DNA of 16,294 nt from an uncultured Bacilli bacterium (GCA_934096815.1 CAKOMY010000018.1:1-16294); one strand, 5' to 3'; numbered from the stretch's first letter, positions 7,132-14,477 are shown. Notes: a model not told the origin generated them from the letters alone. Numbers and translations are program-made.

Positions 7132-7665
7132 TTGAAATAAAAAACAATTTTCTTGATGAGAGTTAATTATGCCAACTGCTTGAAGATAAGAATATATAAT
7201 TGTTGTTCCAACAAATTTCATTCCTCTATTGGTTAAATCTTTTGAAATATCATCTGATAATTTAGATTTAGTGTCAGTACAATTATAATATATATTACCT
7301 TTTGTAAACGTTAATAAGTAATTATAGAATGTTCCATATTCCTTAACTATTTGTTTAAATATTTTACTATTATTAATACTTGCTTTTATTTTTAATTTAT
7401 TTCTAATAATATCTTTATTTTGAATTAACTCTTCAATTTTATTATCGTCATAATTACATACTTTATTAATATTAAAATTATCATAGGCTTTTCTGAAGGC
7501 TTCTCTTTTATTTAATACACACTCCCATGATAAACCAGCTTGAAATGATTCAAGAATTAACATTTCATAAAGGTAGTTATCACTTGGGTTAAGACTGCCC
7601 CACTCTTCATCATGATATTTTATATATAAAGGATTATTTAAATTACACCAATTACATCTATTCAT
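7114..7665 (-). CDS. tag: DNA-3-methyladenine glycosylase I
   Basis: Base-excision repair enzyme removing 3-methyladenine from alkylated DNA. The structural zinc ligands of Tag are all present: C4, H18, H170 and C174 (GIINSHQENC). The signature segments YHDEEWG (17-23), LESFQAGLSW (38-47, with conserved Glu39 and Trp47) and RGMKFVGTTIIYSYLQAVG (147-165) match the family, and 183 residues is the usual length. ATG at 7663-7665 has AAAGGAG upstream. It starts 20 bases after the deacetylase stop with no terminator between, so it is likely co-transcribed with that gene, though the functions are unrelated. Its last codons lie in the shared terminator palindrome. Confidence 0.95.
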   Translation of the reverse strand: MNRCNWCNLNNPLYIKYHDEEWGSLNPSDNYLYEMLILESFQAGLSWECVLNKREAFRKAYDNFNINKVCNYDDNKIEELIQNKDIIRNKLKIKASINNSKIFKQIVKEYGTFYNYLLTFTKGNIYYNCTDTKSKLSDDISKDLTNRGMKFVGTTIIYSYLQAVGIINSHQENCFLFQNKTSH

Positions 7666-7685
7666 GTATCTCCTTTTAAATATTA

Positions 7686-9056
7686 TTAATTATTAATTTG
7701 ATAATAACTTTTTTCTTTTTTTAATTCTATATTTTTTAATTTAGCAAGTTCATCAATTGTTACAAAAGCATATCCTTCTTTTTCTAGTTTTTCCATGGCA
7801 AGTAAGGCTCCATCAACTGACGTTTCATAAAGATCATGTAGTAGTACAATAGATCCATCTTTAGCATTATCTACTATATAATTAGATATTCTTTCAACAT
7901 TTTTATATTTCCAATCTTCGGTATCTAAATTCCATAAAATTGTATACATATTTGAAATGTTCTTTATATTTTGATTTGTATTTCCATATGGTGGTCTTAA
8001 ATAAATTGGTTCTTCATTTGTTATTTCTTTAATTACTTCATTAGTCTTTTTTATTTCATTTGTTATAGAATAATTATCTAAATTTAATAAATTTAAATGA
8101 TTATATGTATGACTTCCAATTAAATTTCCCATGTCATGGGCTCTTTTTAAAGTTTCTTTATGATCATTTACTCTAGAACCAAGAACAAAGAATGTTACTC
8201 TTGCATTATATTTATCTAAATTATCTAATAATTTATTAGTTCCTATATAACTAGGCCCATCATCAAATGTAAAAGCGATTAATTTTTTATTTTTAAATTC
8301 TTCAATATTACGATTATTATTGTTAATTTCTTGTTTATTACTATATTTTAAATATTCACTTTTAATTATTCCATTTAAATCAGAATATGGTATAGTAATT
8401 TTTATTTCTCCTGCTGCATAATATGCTACTTGTAATGGTGGAAATATAAGAGATAATCCATCATCTAAGAATTCAAAATTTTCAAAATTAAATATTTCCG
8501 ATTTCAACCCCTCTTTAGGCATATCTTCATCTATATTAAGATTATTTGTTTTACTATATTTCATTATATAATAATAAGCAAGATTAGATAACTTTTCTAA
8601 GCTTTCTTCATTTTCAAGAAAATCTACTAATGAAACTATTTTATTTTCTTTTTTAGAATAATAGTAGGATTTATCATATCTAGTTTGATGAGAACCTCCT
8701 GTATATTCATAAATAGTTAAATGTAGTCCAATTAATTCATTATCATCTTTTAATTGATAATTAGCTTTAAATTGATATTTATCTATATCACTATTATTTA
8801 AATTATTAATATTTTGTTTAAATTCTTTTTTCTTAGTATTTATATAGTTATTAGAATAAGATATTAAATTCTTATTTTTTAATTTAGGAAAATTAATTTC
8901 AACTATATAATCCGATTTTTCCTCTTTAATGTGATATTTATGATAAAACAATTTGGATACCATAAATATCATACTTGTTAATAAAATAAAACTAGTGCTA
9001 AAAACTATTTTTCCAATTTTTGTTAATCTAATTTTTGATTTTTTATATTTTATCAT
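7686..9056 (-). CDS. Membrane-anchored polysaccharide deacetylase (PdaC-like)
   Basis: Likely removes N-acetyl groups from peptidoglycan or a related wall glycan outside the membrane. N-terminal basic segment and one membrane helix (about 16-37), then a DUF4163/DUF3298-type region (50-235) with EYTGGSHQTRYDKSYYY and FPPLQVAYYAAGEIKITIPY, then a NodB deacetylase domain (255-445). NodB motifs: TFDDGP (263-268; D265 catalytic base candidate, D266 metal), SHTYNH (315-320; H316 and H320 metal), RPPYG (354-358), LDTEDW (377-382) and LLHD (405-408; H407). This is the domain order of Bacillus subtilis PdaC, also an RsiV-like extracellular domain arrangement. SD AGAGGT precedes ATG 9054-9056. The exact glycan position deacetylated cannot be told from sequence. 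Confidence 0.9.
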   Translation of the reverse strand: MIKYKKSKIRLTKIGKIVFSTSFILLTSMIFMVSKLFYHKYHIKEEKSDYIVEINFPKLKNKNLISYSNNYINTKKKEFKQNINNLNNSDIDKYQFKANYQLKDDNELIGLHLTIYEYTGGSHQTRYDKSYYYSKKENKIVSLVDFLENEESLEKLSNLAYYYIMKYSKTNNLNIDEDMPKEGLKSEIFNFENFEFLDDGLSLIFPPLQVAYYAAGEIKITIPYSDLNGIIKSEYLKYSNKQEINNNNRNIEEFKNKKLIAFTFDDGPSYIGTNKLLDNLDKYNARVTFFVLGSRVNDHKETLKRAHDMGNLIGSHTYNHLNLLNLDNYSITNEIKKTNEVIKEITNEEPIYLRPPYGNTNQNIKNISNMYTILWNLDTEDWKYKNVERISNYIVDNAKDGSIVLLHDLYETSVDGALLAMEKLEKEGYAFVTIDELAKLKNIELKKEKSYYQINN

Positions 9057-9095
9057 AATCTACCTCTTATTTATATAAATTTATTATACAAAAAG

Positions 9096-9104
9096 ATTAT
9101 AGCA
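9096..9104 (-). promoter_or_regulatory. Extended -10 promoter of the deacetylase-tag unit
   Basis: TGC-TATAAT on the minus strand (TATAAT at 9096-9101, TG at 9103-9104). No good -35 box is present, as is common for extended -10 promoters. A second TATAAT lies nearer the gene (about 9083-9088) and could be used instead. Confidence 0.5.
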
Positions 9105-9157
9105 TATATAAATAAGTATAGTTTTAAATATATAATTAGTTTACATTGTAATTTATA

Positions 9158-9255
9158 TTATTTTTCTATAATATATTCTAGATAATTTTTATTAATTACT
9201 TTTTCACCATATATAGCATTATTTTATTATCAATAAGATTTAGAATTTCAGGTTT
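9158..9255 (-). pseudogene. Possible decayed C-terminal gene fragment
   Basis: The 224-base gap between the deacetylase and the 216-residue gene is very AT-rich. On the minus strand, two short protein-like stretches follow one another in different frames: KPEILNLIDNK (9223-9255) and then NNAIYGEKVINKNYLEYIIEK-like sequence (9161-9223) ending in TAA at 9158-9160. The amino-acid composition looks like real coding sequence joined by a single frameshift. No family is recognised, and chance in AT-rich DNA is possible. Confidence 0.3.
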
Positions 9256-9280
9256 ATAATTTATTATTAATTAGTTTATT

Positions 9281-9931
9281 TTATTTAATTAATTTTTTTG
9301 TTTGTTCAGTTTTATTTGATGATGCTATTTCTAACAGCAGACTAATCTCTTTTTCATTTAACGAGCATAAAAATTCATCACTTTGAATCAAAGGTAATTG
9401 TATTAATTTTAATAATATTGTATTTATTTGCTCTTCTGGTAAAATTGGTAAATAACTAATTTTTATTTCATCAGTTATATCTAATAAATAGCTTTCTATT
9501 TTATTGCCATACTCAGTTAATAGTTTATAATTATTATTTAAAATTTCTAATTGTTTTTTGTATTCCTTGTTATAAGATATTTCAGATCTTAATAATCTAA
9601 AATTAGAAATATTTTCAGTATTTGCTTCATTTTTCGCTTCTCCGTATGTATCAAAAATTTTATCTACAGTTAATGAATTTGTGCAAGTTCCATATATATT
9701 ATATTCAGGAATATTTAATTCTGATTGAATAGAATAACTTGGAGTAATAAACACAATATCATACAATTTTTTTATTTCTCCTGTACTTAAATATTTTTCT
9801 TTTTTAGCAATTACATAACATTTAGCTGGAATATAATATGTATAATTTTTATATACACCATCATTATCAAGTGTTCTTTCTATTTTCATAATTGCATATT
9901 TAACTTTGTAATTAGTTGTTTTATTTTTCAT
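9281..9931 (-). CDS. Hypothetical protein (216 residues)
   Basis: Not recognised. No signal peptide or membrane helix. Residues 1-100 look like a beta-rich domain (KVKYAIMKIERTLDNDG, YTYYIPAKCYVIAKKEKYL, DIVFITPSYS), residues 105-150 are helical and charged, and residues 155-216 form a mostly helical leucine-rich tail. The ATG at 9929-9931 has AGAGGT six bases upstream. It is transcribed away from the M3 peptidase gene and is the gene before the deacetylase on the same strand, but 224 bases and a separate promoter lie between them. Codon use and AT content match its neighbours. No clear promoter or terminator of its own could be named. Confidence 0.7.
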   Translation of the reverse strand: MKNKTTNYKVKYAIMKIERTLDNDGVYKNYTYYIPAKCYVIAKKEKYLSTGEIKKLYDIVFITPSYSIQSELNIPEYNIYGTCTNSLTVDKIFDTYGEAKNEANTENISNFRLLRSEISYNKEYKKQLEILNNNYKLLTEYGNKIESYLLDITDEIKISYLPILPEEQINTILLKLIQLPLIQSDEFLCSLNEKEISLLLEIASSNKTEQTKKLIK

Positions 9932-10060
9932 TGTTTACCTCTTTCTATATACATTTTATCATTAATAAAATTAATTAGATATATTTTTAGGATTGATTAT
10001 TAAATTTGTAAATTAATTAAATTTTTATGTATGGTTTAAAATTAAGATTAGTATATATTA

Positions 10061-10089
10061 TTGTATTTTTATTTATAAATAATTATAAT
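10061..10089 (+). promoter_or_regulatory. Promoter of the M3 peptidase gene
   Basis: TTGTAT (10061-10066) and perfect TATAAT (10084-10089) with an exact 17-bp spacer. It sits inside the upstream extension of the reading frame that begins at 10027, which shows that the real start is further down, at 10126. Confidence 0.65.
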
Positions 10090-10125
10090 TTGTGCTATTA
10101 TAGTTTAAGAAAGGATGTCAATATT

Positions 10126-11856
10126 ATGAAATCTTCATGGGATTTATCTCATTTATATACTTCTGAAGAAAAATGGCAATATGATTTTGATAAATTATCA
10201 AAAACAATTGATGAAATGAATAATTTTGTTTTTGAAGTTAATGTTGATAGTATTAATTTATTTTTAGCAAATTTATCAAAAATGAACATATATATAGAAA
10301 AACTATATTGTTATCAAAAAAGAAAAGTTGATCTTGATATAAAAAATGATGATGCAAAATCAAAGGCAAATAAAGCACTTGATTTGTATTCTAAAATTAT
10401 TAATATTAGTAATCACTTTGAAGCATTTGTGATTTCTAATCAAGAAGATATTATTAAATTATTATCTGATAAATATTTGATAAAATTCAAAAGATATATT
10501 GAGTTAATATTAAGAAAAAATAAACACATTACTAATATTGGGCCTATAGATAAAAAAATAAATGAAATAAGAAATGAATATCGTAGTTTATTAGAAAAAA
10601 TAAGATTTGAAAATATTTTAGAAGGTGGACAAGAAATTGAATTAACAAAAAGCAATTATTCATCATTAATGAGAAGTCAAAATGAGCAAATTAGAAAACA
10701 AACATTTAATAATTATTTAAAAGGTTATGCTAATTTAGAAAAAGATTTATTGAAATGTTTTTTAAAAAAATATATGGTAGAAATTGAATTATCAAAAAGT
10801 GAAAAATTTTCCTCATTGTTAGATAAAAAATTATTTAATTTAGAATTACCATCCTTAATTATAAAGGAATTAATTGCTAAAACAAATGAACACTTAAATC
10901 TAACTAGACATTATGTTGAATTAAAAAAAGAATTGCTTTGTACTGATAAACTGAATAGTTATGATGGTTTTTTAAGCATATGCGATATTCCTGATTATAA
11001 TATTTCATTCGAAAAAGCATACGAAATGATTAATGAATCTTTAAAAATATTAGGAAATGATTATATTTCTGAAGTTAAAGAAATATTTAATGATGGATGG
11101 ATTGATTTATATCCTAAAGATGGAAAAAATGGAATGTCTTTTACTTCAATATCATATCCAGGATCTTACATCTTAACAAATTTTAAAAATAATTTAACGT
11201 CAACTAGAACAATTGCACATGAAATTGGGCATAGAATAAATTCAAAATACTCTGCTCAAAATAATGATATATTAAATTTTGAATTTTCAATGTTATTAAC
11301 AGAAATTGCTTCTAAGGTTAATGAAATGTTATTTAACAATTATGTAATAGAAAAATGTGATGATCCTGAACTTAAAAAGTATATTTTAAATGATGTTATT
11401 GCGGCAATGTTTAATTCTCTTTTTGGTCAAATGATGTTAACTGAATTTGAAGTTACTATAATAAGTAAAATTGAGAGTGGCGAAACAATTACAGAAGATA
11501 TAATAAATAATTTGTATCTTAAAATATACGAGAAATATAATTTAGGTATTGAACAAAATGATTTTATTAAGTATGGATGGTTAAAAATTCAACATTTTAT
11601 AATGCAAGACTCTTATTATTTATTTCAATATACTATTGGTACCGCTATTGCCTTAAATATCTCTCGTAGAATACTTGATCAAGAACCAGGATTTTTAATA
11701 AAATATAAAAAATTTTTATCTGTAGGAAATAGTTTATCTGTAACTGATGCTTTAAAGTTACTTGATATTGATTTAGAGAATGGTATGTATATTGAACAAG
11801 CATATAGTACACTGGAAAATAATATTAATTCTATGAAAGAATTATGTAAAAAATAA
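10126..11856 (+). CDS. pepF: M3 family oligoendopeptidase (PepF-like)
   Basis: Cytoplasmic zinc peptidase that cuts short peptides. From the ATG at 10126 it is 576 residues, close to the PepF size of about 600. The N-terminus KSSWDLSHLYTSEEKW is the typical 'WDLsdLY' opening of this group. Zinc motif HEIGH (residues 365-369; catalytic Glu366) is preceded by the YPGSYILTNFKNNL segment and followed by the third ligand Glu393 in TEIASKVNE; the Tyr/His-bearing C-terminal region (QYTIGTAIALNISRRIL) also fits. The frame is open from 10027, but a promoter lies within that extension and AAGGA precedes the ATG at 10126. Own promoter and terminator; nothing ties it to the retron downstream. Confidence 0.92.
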   Translation: MKSSWDLSHLYTSEEKWQYDFDKLSKTIDEMNNFVFEVNVDSINLFLANLSKMNIYIEKLYCYQKRKVDLDIKNDDAKSKANKALDLYSKIINISNHFEAFVISNQEDIIKLLSDKYLIKFKRYIELILRKNKHITNIGPIDKKINEIRNEYRSLLEKIRFENILEGGQEIELTKSNYSSLMRSQNEQIRKQTFNNYLKGYANLEKDLLKCFLKKYMVEIELSKSEKFSSLLDKKLFNLELPSLIIKELIAKTNEHLNLTRHYVELKKELLCTDKLNSYDGFLSICDIPDYNISFEKAYEMINESLKILGNDYISEVKEIFNDGWIDLYPKDGKNGMSFTSISYPGSYILTNFKNNLTSTRTIAHEIGHRINSKYSAQNNDILNFEFSMLLTEIASKVNEMLFNNYVIEKCDDPELKKYILNDVIAAMFNSLFGQMMLTEFEVTIISKIESGETITEDIINNLYLKIYEKYNLGIEQNDFIKYGWLKIQHFIMQDSYYLFQYTIGTAIALNISRRILDQEPGFLIKYKKFLSVGNSLSVTDALKLLDIDLENGMYIEQAYSTLENNINSMKELCKK

Positions 11857-11865
11857 TATTATCTA

Positions 11866-11916
11866 AAAAATCTCCTAATACATAGTTAATATGTTAATGA
11901 GAGATTTTTGTTTTAT
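11866..11916 (+). terminator. Terminator of the M3 peptidase gene
   Basis: Long hairpin: AAAAATCTC (11866-11874) pairs with GAGATTTTT (11901-11909), with further pairing ACATA / TATGT near the top, followed by GTTTTAT. It separates the peptidase from the retron. Confidence 0.8.
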
Positions 11917-11940
11917 ATTATATTAAATATGTAAATTTTT

Positions 11941-11949
11941 TGATACAAT
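11941..11949 (+). promoter_or_regulatory. Extended -10 promoter of the retron
   Basis: TGA-TACAAT (TG 11941-11942, box 11944-11949) fits an extended -10 promoter; no good -35 is seen. The predicted start, about 7 bases on, falls at 11955-11957, exactly where the a1 repeat of the ncRNA begins. Confidence 0.6.
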
Positions 11950-11954
11950 ATTTT

Positions 11955-12123
11955 TGCAGTAGTGATTGGAATTATTTCCTACTTTAACGAGTCGTTAAGG
12001 GACTAAATTAATTATAGACGAATAAATAGTAATACTTCAAAGGACAATTCTACACGTTGTGTAGCCGCTTCGTTTCACTTCGCTTTATGTCCATTTCCAT
12101 ATTACAATATCGTTAGTACTGCA
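11955..12123 (+). ncRNA. Predicted retron msr-msd non-coding RNA
   Basis: Lies between the retron promoter and its reverse transcriptase, the usual place. Ends are joined by the a1/a2 repeat TGCAGTA (11955-11961) and TACTGCA (12117-12123); after a G-G mismatch four more pairs follow (TGAT with GTTA, two wobbles). The unpaired G11962 directly after a1 is the candidate branching guanosine. msr: an 8-bp hairpin CTTTAACG-AGT-CGTTAAGG (11982-12000), with flanking ATTT / AAAT pairing. msd: a long hairpin at 12029-12105. The RT would copy the msd part into msDNA of very roughly 60-75 nt. The structure was folded by eye; exact msr/msd limits and the branch point are inferred. Confidence 0.75.
12029..12105 (+). 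other. msd hairpin of the retron RNA
   Basis: Outer stem GTAATA / TATTAC (12029-12034, 12100-12105), a partly paired CTTC / CC internal loop, AAA / TTT, then GGACA / TGTCC (12042-12046, 12088-12092). The apical part carries a smaller hairpin CTACAC-GTT-GTGTAG (12050-12064) and two near-identical 10-nt direct repeats, CTTCGTTTCA and CTTCGCTTTA (12069-12087 region). The apex is clearly richer in G+C than its surroundings. Confidence 0.65.
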
Positions 12124-12141
12124 CTTTAGGAGGTAGTAAAA

Positions 12142-13095
12142 ATGTGGAAATACATAGGTATTAAAGAATGTAATGAATTTTTACTATCTCTTAATTTAAT
12201 TGATTGTAAAGATGAAAAAAAATATATAAAAACCATTTATTCTATTAGTAATAATATAGAGAAAAACTATAGAATATATAAAATAAAAAAACATAATGGG
12301 AAATATAGAACTATATATGAACCAAATAAAACTTTAAAACAAATTCAGAAAAGAATTTTAGTTAACATATTAAATAATAAAAAAATATCAAAATTTGCAA
12401 AAGCATATCATAAAGGAATTGGACTAAAGGATAATGCTATTTTTCATGTTAATAAAGAAATGATTTTAAAGTTAGATATTAAAAATTTCTTTGAAAATAT
12501 ATCATTTTTAGATGTATATAATTCGTGTTTTTCAATAGAATATTTTCCTAAATCAGTTGGTATGTTATTAACATATTTATGTACATATGATGATCATTTA
12601 ACTCAAGGTTCACCAACTTCTGCTTATATATCAAATTTAGTAATGAAGGAATTTGATGAAGAACTAGGTCTTTGGTGTGAATCAAAAAATATTTCTTATA
12701 CCAGATATTCTGATGATATGACTTTTTCTGGTGAATTTAGTCCAAATGAGATCATAATTAAAGTTAGAAAAATGTTATATAAACTAGGTTTAGAATTAAA
12801 TGATAGTAAAATTCATGTTATATATAATTATTCTAACCAAAATGTAACAGGAATTGTAGTTAATGAAAAAATGCAAGTTAATATAAAATATCGTAATAGA
12901 ATAAGGCAAGAAATTTATTATATTAATAAGTTTGGTTTAGATTCTCATTTAAAAAAATGTGGTATTAATATTAAACCTAAAAATTATTTAAATAAATTAT
13001 ATGGAAGAATTCTTTATGTATTACAAATTAATGAGGATGATGAAGAATTTAAAAAATATAAAAATTATGTTAAAAGTTTAAAAGAAGATATTTGA
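12142..13095 (+). CDS. Retron reverse transcriptase
   Basis: Uses its cognate ncRNA as primer and template to make msDNA; retrons are anti-phage systems. 317 residues, the usual size. Motifs in order: YRTIYEPNKTLKQIQKRI (RT1, 55-72); retron region X with NAIFH (the NAxxH motif, 98-102); LKLDIKNFF (RT3, catalytic D112); LTQGSPTSAYISNLV (RT4, 153-167); YTRYSDDMTFSG (RT5, catalytic D191 and D192); LGLELNDSKIHV (RT6, 215-226); and NVTGIVVN (RT7 with the retron VTG, 234-241). Residues 245-317 form the basic thumb that binds the msr. There is no fused domain at either end. Perfect SD AGGAGGT lies seven bases before ATG 12142. No group II intron maturase or endonuclease domain is present, which excludes an intron RT. 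Confidence 0.95.
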   Translation: MWKYIGIKECNEFLLSLNLIDCKDEKKYIKTIYSISNNIEKNYRIYKIKKHNGKYRTIYEPNKTLKQIQKRILVNILNNKKISKFAKAYHKGIGLKDNAIFHVNKEMILKLDIKNFFENISFLDVYNSCFSIEYFPKSVGMLLTYLCTYDDHLTQGSPTSAYISNLVMKEFDEELGLWCESKNISYTRYSDDMTFSGEFSPNEIIIKVRKMLYKLGLELNDSKIHVIYNYSNQNVTGIVVNEKMQVNIKYRNRIRQEIYYINKFGLDSHLKKCGINIKPKNYLNKLYGRILYVLQINEDDEEFKKYKNYVKSLKEDI

Positions 13096-13163
13096 AAAAA
13101 ATAGATTATTTTTAAGTATTTTCTTTTTTCTTGAATAAACTTACCAATCTTAATTTGATCCAT
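13065..13163 (-). pseudogene. Truncated 5' end of an XRE-like transcriptional regulator
   Basis: On the minus strand the gene start is fully preserved: TATAAT (13187-13192), SD AAGGAG (13173-13178) nine bases before ATG 13161-13163, then MDQIKIGKFIQEKRK, which is the typical opening of an XRE/Cro-family helix-turn-helix protein. From about codon 16 (13118) the similarity stops and the frame runs, meaninglessly, into the antisense of the RT gene, ending at 13065. The rest of the regulator is missing. The break lies within about 25 bases of the RT stop codon, so it may mark the 3' edge of the retron. A genuine 32-residue peptide is a less likely alternative. Confidence 0.5.
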
Positions 13164-13206
13164 TTAGTATTTCTCCTTTCAAATAAATTATATACTACTT
13201 TTCATA

Positions 13207-13237
13207 GATTAAACACGAACTCATAGTTGAGTTAATC
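13207..13237. repeat. Inverted repeat upstream of the XRE remnant, possible old operator
   Basis: AACTCA-TAGT-TGAGTT (13218-13233), extended by GATTAA / TTAATC (13207-13212, 13232-13237). It overlaps or abuts the -35 region of the XRE remnant's promoter, where an autoregulatory operator would sit. On the plus strand it is followed by a T-rich run and could instead act as a weak terminator for the RT transcript. The rest of 13096-13472 is AT-rich with no gene beyond the remnant and the promoter of the next gene. Confidence 0.4.
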
Positions 13238-13345
13238 AAATTATTTTTTATTTATCTTTTCATATACATTATAGTATCAATTTAGTAAATTATATTGTTA
13301 ATAAAACTTCTAAAAATAATTTATATTTCATAATGTATATTCAAC

Positions 13346-13385
13346 TGTTGGATATGTACTAGGAAATGTTGGATAAATCTTGGAT
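13346..13385 (+). repeat. Three phased TTGGAT repeats upstream of the SDR gene
   Basis: TTGGAT occurs at 13348-13353, 13369-13374 and 13380-13385; the first two are part of the longer identical TGTTGGATA. Offsets of 21 and 11 bases are whole numbers of helical turns, so all three face the same side of the DNA, 37-74 bases before the -10 box of the SDR promoter. A regulator-binding array is a reasonable guess. Confidence 0.35.
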
Positions 13386-13418
13386 GTTTTAAGTTAATAA
13401 TAAAATTTGTCTAAAAGA

Positions 13419-13427
13419 TGGTATAAT
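13419..13427 (+). promoter_or_regulatory. Extended -10 promoter of the SDR gene
   Basis: TGG-TATAAT (TG 13419-13420, TATAAT 13422-13427) with no good -35 box at the usual distance. Confidence 0.55.
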
Positions 13428-13484
13428 TATATAAGAGAAAGCTTAGATTTATTTTTTTGAATGGAATGATAGGTGATAAATATT

Positions 13485-14477
13485 GTGAAAAAAATCTATA
13501 TATTAACAGGAGCAAATGGTTTTTTAGGCAATAACATCATAAGAAAGTTAGAACAAGATGCTGATAATGAAATTAGGGCTTTTGTATTAAAAGGCGATTC
13601 TATCAAATCACTAGAAGGATTAAAATGTAAAATATACTATGGTGATGTAACTAAAAAAGAAACTTTATCATTAATTTTTGAAAATACTGATGGAAAAGAA
13701 GTATTTGTAATTCATTGTGCTGCAGTAGTATACATAAAATCAAAATACAATCCACTTGTTTATAATGTTAATGGAACTAAAAATATAGTAGATAAGGTAA
13801 TAGAGTCTAAAGCTAAACTTATCTATATTAGTAGTGTTCATGCAATCCCTGAGCAACCTAACAATGAATTAATAACAGAAATAACTAATTTTAACCCTGA
13901 TAATGTTGAGGGATTATATGCAAAAACAAAAGCAGAAGCTGCGAAGTTTGTAATTGATGCGGTAAAGGGTAAAAACTTGAATGCTTGTATTATTCATCCA
14001 TCTGGTATTATAGGTCCAAATGATTTTGGCAATAGTCACTTAACACAATTAATAAAAGAAGTTGCAAGTGGCAAATTATTTGCTTGTGTAAAAGGTGGAT
14101 ATGATTTTGTTGATGTAAGAGATGTCGCAGATGGTGTTATTAGTGCTTGTAAGAATGGTGCTAATGGTGAATGCTATATCTTATCTAATAGATATATAGC
14201 AATAAAAGAATTGTGCGACTTAATTTGTGATGTGCAAGGAAGAAAAAAGATTAAAATGGTATTACCAATAGGTTTTGCAAAATTAATAGCACCTTTTTTT
14301 GAAGTGTATTATAATTTAAAGAAACAAACTCCACTTTTTACAAAGTATTCACTATATACACTATCTTCTAATGCTAATTTTAGTAATGAAAAAGCTAAAG
14401 AAAAGTTGGAATTTAAAACTAGAAATATGAAAGATACAATAAAGGATACAGTTGAGTGGATGAATAAAAATAAATAA
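13485..14477 (+). CDS. NAD-dependent epimerase/dehydratase (extended SDR family)
   Basis: Rossmann-fold oxidoreductase of the extended SDR type, nearest in feel to the dihydroflavonol-4-reductase / hopanoid-HpnA-like branch. Glycine motif TGANGFLG sits at residues 7-14 from the chosen start; CAAVVY is the 'hxAA' block; the catalytic triad is SSVHA (Ser) and YAKTK (YxxxK); the HPSGIIGPND and DFVDVRDVADG segments are typical for substrate-side loops. About 330 residues. The start is taken as GTG at 13485-13487 because AGGTGA lies eight bases upstream and the product then begins directly at the first beta strand; a GTG at 13473 is the alternative. It has its own promoter and seems unrelated to the retron. 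The substrate (a nucleotide sugar, a ketone, or other) cannot be told. Confidence 0.88.
   Translation: MKKIYILTGANGFLGNNIIRKLEQDADNEIRAFVLKGDSIKSLEGLKCKIYYGDVTKKETLSLIFENTDGKEVFVIHCAAVVYIKSKYNPLVYNVNGTKNIVDKVIESKAKLIYISSVHAIPEQPNNELITEITNFNPDNVEGLYAKTKAEAAKFVIDAVKGKNLNACIIHPSGIIGPNDFGNSHLTQLIKEVASGKLFACVKGGYDFVDVRDVADGVISACKNGANGECYILSNRYIAIKELCDLICDVQGRKKIKMVLPIGFAKLIAPFFEVYYNLKKQTPLFTKYSLYTLSSNANFSNEKAKEKLEFKTRNMKDTIKDTVEWMNKNK

Noticed and set aside
10027..10125. N-terminal extension of the M3 peptidase with a hydrophobic stretch that might look like a signal peptide.
   Set aside because: A consensus promoter (10061-10089) lies within it, there is no SD before 10027, and the M3 family starts at WDLSHLY just after the ATG at 10126.
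12142..13095. Group II intron or DGR reverse transcriptase.
   Set aside because: No maturase or endonuclease domain, no intron domain V-like hairpin, no variable/template repeat; NAxxH and VTG motifs with an upstream inverted repeat fit a retron.
13096..13472. Search for a retron effector gene, transposase or CRISPR repeats.
   Set aside because: No frame longer than about 33 codons with an SD other than the XRE remnant, and no regularly spaced repeats; nothing to support an intact gene.
13473..14477. The SDR gene as a retron effector.
   Set aside because: It has its own extended -10 promoter, is 390 bases away, and a truncated opposite-strand gene lies between; only recurrent neighbourhood would revive this.
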